A stretch of 26,214 bases of DNA from Saccoglossus kowalevskii (taxonomy: Eukaryota; Hemichordata; Enteropneusta; Harrimaniidae), in NCBI RefSeq assembly GCF_000003605.2, contig NW_003135837.1, forward strand, positions 32,673 to 58,886, in the 5' to 3' direction. Both the position numbers and the translations under genes were made by a program. Positions within the stretch are counted from its first letter, which is position 1, and every line of letters begins with the position of its first letter. The notes under the pieces were generated by a model. The model did no database searches. It was not told the origin of the DNA and was given only the letters and a program-made list of their open reading frames with translations. Shown piece after piece: positions 21,187 to 26,214 of this stretch.

Positions 21187-21346
21187 AATTAATGAAAGGT
21201 GTGGTTACTACGTTGGGGAGTATGGAGAGGATGAAATATACAACATATATAAAAAAAATCCTGACAAGTTTGAGAAATGGATGTGTTATGGGAAAGATGG
21301 TGATTGTACAGCAAAAAACAAAATTAAAAAGAAAACTGAACTTTGA
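21187..21346 (+). CDS. MZB1: MZB1/pERp1 orthologue, coding exon 4 (C-terminus, KTEL)
   Basis: The terminal exon completes Arg144 and ends at TGA 21344-21346. INERCGYYVGEYGEDEIY (residues 145-162) matches the conserved Cys-x3-Val/Leu-Gly-Glu-x-Gly-Glu-Asp-x-Ile-Tyr block. Cys177 and Cys184 complete six mature cysteines (63, 66, 103, 149, 177, 184), consistent with three disulfides in the saposin-like fold. The last residues are KKKTEL; KTEL is a KDEL-type ER retrieval signal, where mammalian MZB1 has an EEL-type end. Together with the signal peptide this places the protein in the ER lumen. No frameshift or stop interrupts the gene, so it appears intact. Confidence 0.95.
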
Positions 21347-22369
21347 TAACATGTTTTTAAACATTTTGTTTTGTTCTATGTGGTAGGGTAGATTTCATAA
21401 TTGTGGTATGATTACTGGAGTCTTTCAAGTCTATTGTTAGATAACTAGGGAGTCTCTAATATTGAGTTTTCAAGAATTGATGTATAGTTTTGCGGCTATA
21501 TTGCGAGGTAACTAAGAGACTCTTGTAGGTCAGTGGGAATTTTCCAGGGAATCTTTGAGACTTGCCATATAACTTGGGAGTCTTTGATGTAAAGTTCAAG
21601 TCTAGGGAGTTTTCAAGACTATTGCTTGGTGAAATTATTCTTTCCTCATGGAAAACACATTATGCATTTTTAATATATATATTTCTCTTACTGATTTTAA
21701 TTTAATTTTATTTCTGGAGAAGGAAATGCTTTCTATGTTTACTCTTTTCCTTTGATATGACCACTGGATTATGATAAAAAAAGAAAAAAATTATAAGAAA
21801 TAATTTTGATCCTAATTTTTTCCATGATAACAAAATAATAATGGTATAATTTATTTTAGAATTTTTCCTTTTTTTTCAAAGGTTTCCACCCTAAAGTGTA
21901 TGACATTGAATTATGAGTCTTATAACTGTCTTATTGTACTTGTATTCTATTCACCTACAACTGATAGCATAGTGGTGGCTGCATAAGTTCTACAGTTACA
22001 ATGAGGCAAATAAAGCCACTGGTTGAGTTCAATACCTAGTTTCACTCAGTTTGAAATTGGATTATATATATATTGAATTAATATGCATACACAAAGTCAG
22101 GGGAGGTAACAAGGCTAAAATTAATTTTCTGAAACTGTTGATTGGTTCATATTTGTAATTACAAATTGTCATCACAACATTCTCTTTTATATACTGCAAG
22201 TTTTTATCGAAGACAGTCACTACTGTAATGTCGTCTATTAATAAAACAAAACCTCAAACAATCGATATATTCTAGTCTTGCACTATTATATGGATAACAT
22301 CTTAATTAATATTAATATTAAAATCCAGTGTATGTATAACTTTTACATGAAAATATGAAGAATGCAATA
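21347..22369. other. MZB1 3' UTR and intergenic spacer
   Basis: It includes a stretch (21410-21620) where words like GGGAGTCT, GAGTCTTT and TTCAAGTCT recur irregularly, possibly a decayed tandem repeat. The rest is AT-rich spacer with no recognised gene up to the LINE. Confidence 0.5.
22009..22014 (+). promoter_or_regulatory. MZB1: Candidate MZB1 poly(A) signal
   Basis: The clearest AATAAA downstream of the MZB1 stop, in GGCAAATAAAGCC, about 660 bases after it. Another lies near 22240. Use is not demonstrable from sequence alone. Confidence 0.4.
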
Positions 22370-22372
22370 TTG

Positions 22373-22738
22373 TTAACTGCTGCAAGAATAATTGTTTTTG
22401 ACACAGTAAATTCTATGTATGTGAAATGTATTGTATATATTCTGATTAAAGAATTGAATGTGTTTTGAAACTGATATGTTTATGTGTTCACTACATGTTG
22501 TAGTTCTGTCTGTCAAATTTTTAATATTTCTTTCAGACAGATTAGTTAATTGACTTTTGTTTATCTTTATATTTCTTTCTATATCTTCAATGCTATTTAG
22601 CCATGGCCAGGTTTTAATCAGATTATTCTCTTTAACTGCAGTTAGTTTATTAAAAATAACTTTTGACCATCTGGTTGATTCCATTAAACACAACCTCTTG
22701 TAATAATTCAGTTTTAATAAACTGACTCTACTTTTCAT
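22373..22738 (-). pseudogene. LINE ORF2 C-terminal remnant
   Basis: An open stretch follows the RT domain on the same strand, starting MKSRVSLLKLNYYKRL and continuing KLTAVKENNLIKTWPWLNSI. The Lys/Asn-rich composition with spaced Trp fits post-RT tails of LINEs. No CCHC zinc knuckle is complete, consistent with decay. Confidence 0.6.
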
Positions 22739-22809
22739 AGTTATCTACCCCAGGTCCCCTAGAACGGCTTCATTTGCTGTGTATCGACATGCTCCTAGAA
22801 TAAACTTTC

Positions 22810-24010
22810 TCACTGTACGTTGCATTCTAATTTTTCCATATCTGTTAAACTAAATATTTGTAACCCACAGGCATACTCTAAGGCAGGTCTAATAATGTGG
22901 TTCCATAAGGATATACCATAATCTACTCTATTTACATTGCCATGGTTACCAAGAATTGATTTCATAATGGGGAATAACTTGTTAAACTTTTCAGACATTT
23001 TTGTAATTGTATGATCACAAGTTACGTGTAATCCAATAACCCAAATATTTATACTTAGAAGCTTCTTTTATCTTTGAGTTCCCAATCTGCCAATCTTTGA
23101 TTTTGTTAACTTTCTTGTTAATGATCAACACGTTTGACTTTTCCTCATTAAATGTCATCTCCCATAGTTTGCAGAAATGGTTTGTGACATTTAACATGGA
23201 TTTGAGTTGGTCCTCATTTGGTGCAATAAGCACCACAACATCAGCAAAAAACAATCCATTTATACAAATTTCATCCAATTTAACACCAAGTAGTGATTCA
23301 TCTAACAGTTTTTTCTAATTCATTTATGTAAATTGAGAATAACATTGGGGCTAAAACACATCCTTGTTTTAAACCCTCATTTTGTGTAAAATAATCTGTT
23401 TCAATATCGCCAAATGGTACTTTACTTTCAATATGGTTATATGTATTTTTTATTATACGCCATAATTTGCCCTTTTACACCATTCTGCCATAAAGCATAC
23501 CATAAACCTTCTCTCCAAATGCTGTCATAAGCCTTTTTAAGGCAAAATATGTATGCTTTTTCTGGTGTTTACGAATTGAAGCTATCCCTTTTAGAATGAA
23601 CACTTGGTCAATTGTCTGTCTGTTTTTCCTGAAACCCCCTTAAATTTCCCCTAAAATATTTTTAGATTCCACCAAATTGGTTAATTCTTTTTCAATTAAT
23701 TTACTATAAATTTTTCCAATAACTGAGCTGAGTGAAATGCCTCGATAGTTATTCAGATTTTTTATATTGCCTTTCTTGTGTAATGGTATTATTATGCTTT
23801 TCCCCCAATCTACAGTGACAACCTCAAAGCATGGAGACACATATTAAACATTAATTTTAATGAATCTGTCACTACTTTGCCACCACCTTTGATGATTTCA
23901 TGGGTGATTTCATCTGGCCCGCAGCTTTATTATTCTTGAGATCTGATATTATTTTATTTATTTGTTCATCCTTTACGGAGATATTATTTATATTTTGTGA
24001 TGAATCTTCT
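22810..24010 (-). pseudogene. LINE reverse-transcriptase domain, fragmented and inactivated
   Basis: Recognisable blocks in order are DLKNNKAAG (about 23915), IIIPLHKKGNIKNLNNYRGI (about 23770), AYIFCLKKAYDS (about 23540), LFFADVVVLIAPNEDQ (about 23240), KYKYLGYWIT (about 23030) and IIRPALEYACGL (about 22880). In active enzymes, motif A has Asp where this copy shows Cys before the LKKAYDS string, and motif C is FADD where this copy has FADV. Frameshifts also separate the blocks. The copy cannot encode a working polymerase. Confidence 0.9.
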
Positions 24011-24294
24011 TCATACTTGGCTATTGAATCTAAAACTTTTTTTTCCAAACATTTTTGATTCTTGGAAAAAACTACCCTTCTCATCCAAATTTTGATGACT
24101 TCTTTCACCCAAGTGTTCCCAATAATTTATCAAAACATTTTTAACTTTATCTTTTTCGATTATTAATTTATGTTCCTGGTCAAGAACAACTGACGAATAT
24201 GTTTTTTTGTATGTACTACATGTAAGTTGTTGTACTATTGTACTAAGACTCAATAAAAGTTTATTAAATATAAAAAAAAGAATATGTTCTTTGT

Positions 24295-24960
24295 TTAGGA
24301 CCCTTTAGAATTGACCAGTACTTTAGAGTTGACACTACCGGTACTTGATGTAATTTTTTTGTCTTTAACCTCACAACATGTTTCAATTGTATTATTTAAC
24401 CACTGGTTCCAAACTTCATCACATGCTGATTGTTTATTTGTTGTATTAGTTGCCAAACGCACGGTATCATCAAAGGATGATAACTTAGTGGTTAAAACAT
24501 TTTGAAATTCATTCCAATCAGTGTTTTTGTTTATATCCCATTTTTGCGTTTTATTTGTTTTGTGGTCTCGTTTTAAAGTTGGAATGTTTAGAGTGGCATA
24601 CATAATATTGTGGTCACTACCGATATCAATGACCCTATCCTCATCTACAAACGACTCTGTTACATTATACTTAAAGCTGTTATTTGTTAACATATAATCT
24701 ATGACCGATTGTTGTGTATGGCGAAACCATGTCAATTTACCAATGCTAATATCACTATTATTAAGCAATGAAAGGTCAAAATTATTTATTAATGAAATTA
24801 ATTTTTTTCCATTATTATTTACAGTTTTATCACCTGAAATATTCCCAATTCTACCGTTAAAATCCCCTAGCAATAGATACTGATCATTTGATCCTTCTAG
24901 ATTATTAATATTACTAAATAATTCATGGTCCAGTTCATCAACCCCATCCTTGTTAGATTG
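24295..24960 (-). pseudogene. LINE endonuclease domain, C-terminal half
   Basis: The frame reads through LLLGDFNGRIGN, KLTWFRHTQQSVIDYMLTN and DIGSDHNIMYATL. GDFN, the Asp-Tyr segment and SDHN are catalytic-site motifs of the apurinic/apyrimidinic endonuclease that nicks target DNA to prime reverse transcription. The piece is the longest uninterrupted frame of the element (192 codons from its internal Met), but the N-terminal catalytic Asn and Glu motifs are absent. Confidence 0.92.
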
Positions 24961-25017
24961 AGATTATTTGTCCATCAAAACACACTTGTAATTCATTTAT
25001 TTTACCACACATGACCT

Positions 25018-25440
25018 TTGGTCTGGAAGTATGGGGAAGCACTTTTAAATGAAATATTTTTGATTCTGAAAAAACTAGTTCGTCTTATATCATCCAGTAA
25101 TGACGCACGTAGTACATTTTATTTAAAAAAACTTCAAAATCTTGACATCTATAAACAGTTTGAATTCTAGATTGGTATTTTTGTTTTTGACGCATTGCAT
25201 CACAGCCTCCTTCACAGTGTGCAACTTATTTCCTAACATTCACATGATACTAGATCCAAAACATACAACATTCTCCATCTACCAAAATGGGATGGGTCAA
25301 AACCTTTATCAAATATGTAGGCCCCAAAGTTTGTAATAATATTCCAGAAAGCGTTAAAAAGCACCACTCTATATATACATTTAAAAAAGAATATAAAAAA
25401 TTTCTTCTAAGTTTATATTAGCTCTTGTATTTAAATAAAG
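25018..25440 (+). pseudogene. Second LINE fragment, C-terminal tail, + strand
   Basis: Across frameshifts the + strand reads NEIFLILKKLVRLISSS, LKKLQNLDIYKQFEF, a stop, IGIFVFDALHHSLL, then TRSK and a final block TFKKEYKKFLLSLY before TAG. This order (LQKK-RLI, FKLQIGIFMF, YNTRSK, FKK-K-FLL) is typical of the extreme C-terminus of a jockey-like reverse-transcriptase ORF. It is opposite in strand to the neighbouring element and shares no obvious sequence with it, so it is a separate insertion. AATAAAG near 25434 follows and is probably the element's own 3' signal. Confidence 0.8.
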
Positions 25441-25809
25441 TTTTTTTTATATTTCACAGCCTCTTCATAGTCATAAATTATTGGTGCTCCCTGACTTCAT
25501 TAGGAGGATTGGGGGGTCAACTAAATGATACACCAGTTCTGGTCAACAACGACACAATATCCAATGAATAAAAAACTTTTTGTATCTTATAAAAGTAGCG
25601 TTCACAGGTAATTCCGAATTTCCATATTCGGCAAGTTTGTGTGATCAATCTCGATTAGTGAGTGCGCCATCTATGGCAAATGCGTTTTAAACTTTTGTTT
25701 TCCTTTAATAATATTGGTGAGGGCGCTGTATGTCATAAAAATCAGCTGATCGTGGATTTGCTGCTACCGCTATTAGCAGTCCATCAAACTGAGGAAAAAA
25801 CTGAAGATC
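25441..25809. promoter_or_regulatory. Presumed promoter and 5' UTR of the FAM151-like gene
   Basis: A non-repetitive spacer with rising G+C towards the ATG at 25810. It includes GCGCCATCTATGGC (about 25665) and GGGCGCTGTATGTCA (about 25720), two similar GCGC-centred words. No TATA box is evident. The assignment rests on position only. Confidence 0.35.
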
Positions 25810-25894
25810 ATGGATTATGTCCGTGAGGATGGGCTATCGCTTACATGGGCTCATGCTGTGAACAGCAACAACAAACTTTACCAGGCGCTGAAAA
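25810..25894 (+). CDS. Probable FAM151/menorin-family protein, first coding exon (partial gene)
   Basis: ATG 25810 (GATC before, G after) opens a 28-codon reading that ends at AAA A|GTAAGT in phase 1. The peptide starts MDYVREDGLSLTWAHAVNS and continues NNKLYQALK. The TW-HAVNS-x-L-x2-AL arrangement is the N-terminal signature of the FAM151/menorin family, whose next residues are normally an acidic EADV strand of a phosphodiesterase-like (GDPD-like) fold. That strand would be in the following exon, which is not reached here. There is no signal peptide, closer to the cytosolic FAM151B type than to secreted menorins. In other animals family members affect dendrite branching or photoreceptor maintenance. 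Family call is moderately sure; the rest of the gene lies beyond the window. Confidence 0.65.
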
Positions 25895-26214
25895 GTAAGT
25901 TTACTGTTATCAGGTACTGATTACAGATGACACATAGACATAGTTCATGTCAAAAACTCCGGTTGTGATCTAGCTGCAGTTCTGTAGCTGGTGCTTTGAG
26001 CGTTTTTACCATGCCCGTACCATCAAAGATGGAAGGGAAAGGTATATTAAGGGAAAGATTTTGTCCGGCGTTGTCGTTGTTGTTGTTGTCGTCGTCGTTA
26101 ATAATTGTTATTGTGTGCATAATAACTTTACTAATTCTATTCCAAACTTCATCAAACTTGGTCACTTTATTCATCAGTATAATGTCTTCCCTGAGTTTGA
26201 ACAACAGATGTCCT
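25895..26214 (+). other. Intron 1 of the FAM151-like gene (partial)
   Basis: It begins with the consensus donor GTAAGT. It holds a GTT/GTC trinucleotide run at about 26070-26099 and otherwise unremarkable sequence to the window edge. The Asn/Asp-rich - strand frame across the trinucleotide run is an artefact. Confidence 0.6.

Larger units (their letters stand above)
22370..24965 (-). mobile_element. Degenerate non-LTR retrotransposon (LINE), 5'-truncated
   Basis: Read on the - strand, the order is apurinic-endonuclease C-terminal half, linker, reverse transcriptase, and post-RT region, as in LINE ORF2. The endonuclease part begins abruptly near 24960, so the N-terminal half of that domain and any ORF1 are missing. 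Several frameshifts and stops split the rest. I could not find a poly-A tail or a target-site duplication. The clade (RTE, CR1, L2 or jockey-like) needs a phylogeny. Confidence 0.9.

Noticed and set aside
1922-21346. Mab-21-like gene plus MZB1 as a functional immune cluster
   Set aside because: Adjacency of two same-strand genes separated by a 2.7-kb repeat-bearing spacer is not evidence of shared function; no shared regulatory signal is visible.
25950-26204. Asn/Asp-rich frame on the - strand
   Set aside because: It translates the GTT/GTC trinucleotide repeat inside the FAM151-like intron.

Overview
This is AT-rich, intron-bearing eukaryotic DNA. It has GT..AG introns of 5 to 8 kb, many short palindromic repeats, microsatellites and decayed non-LTR retrotransposons. 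The protein families and repeat style suggest a lophotrochozoan invertebrate, most likely a mollusc such as a bivalve. That placement is an inference; no rRNA or mitochondrial marker is present to settle it. I see no bacterial operons, CRISPR arrays or rRNA genes, and I recognised no tRNA.

Three host genes can be read, all on the + strand. (1) A two-exon Mab-21 / cGAS-like nucleotidyltransferase-fold gene (1922-2257 joined to 7308-8246, 424 aa) is split by a 5.05-kb intron. Its active-site positions look degenerate. (2) A four-exon gene (10968-11183, 19027-19136, 19980-20084, 21187-21346; 196 aa) encodes a complete orthologue of MZB1/pERp1, the ER-resident co-chaperone named from vertebrate B cells. 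It has a signal peptide, a CDAC motif, six lumenal cysteines and a C-terminal KTEL retrieval signal. (3) The first coding exon of a probable FAM151/menorin-family gene (25810-25894) runs off the right edge.

Repeats fill the rest. Intron 1 of the Mab-21-like gene holds a roughly 31-bp minisatellite, a decayed reverse-transcriptase C-terminus, and a possible 2.1-kb terminal-inverted-repeat element bounded by a 5-bp duplication. The spacer at 8.3-10.6 kb and MZB1 intron 1 carry at least four short TACTGT...ACAGTA palindromic elements. MZB1 intron 1 also carries two oppositely oriented copies of a TAGCTCCGCTGT-ended element with 3 versus 2 internal ~155-bp units. MZB1 intron 3 holds a foldback element. 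Between MZB1 and the third gene lies a broken LINE on the - strand (about 22370-24965), with a separate + strand LINE tail (about 25018-25440) beside it.

The three genes do not form an obvious pathway. Two have immune or secretory connections in other animals, but their adjacency alone does not show cooperation. No clearly new multi-gene system is visible. The best leads are the active-site-degenerate cGAS-like protein, the invertebrate MZB1, and the unit-variable palindromic element family.
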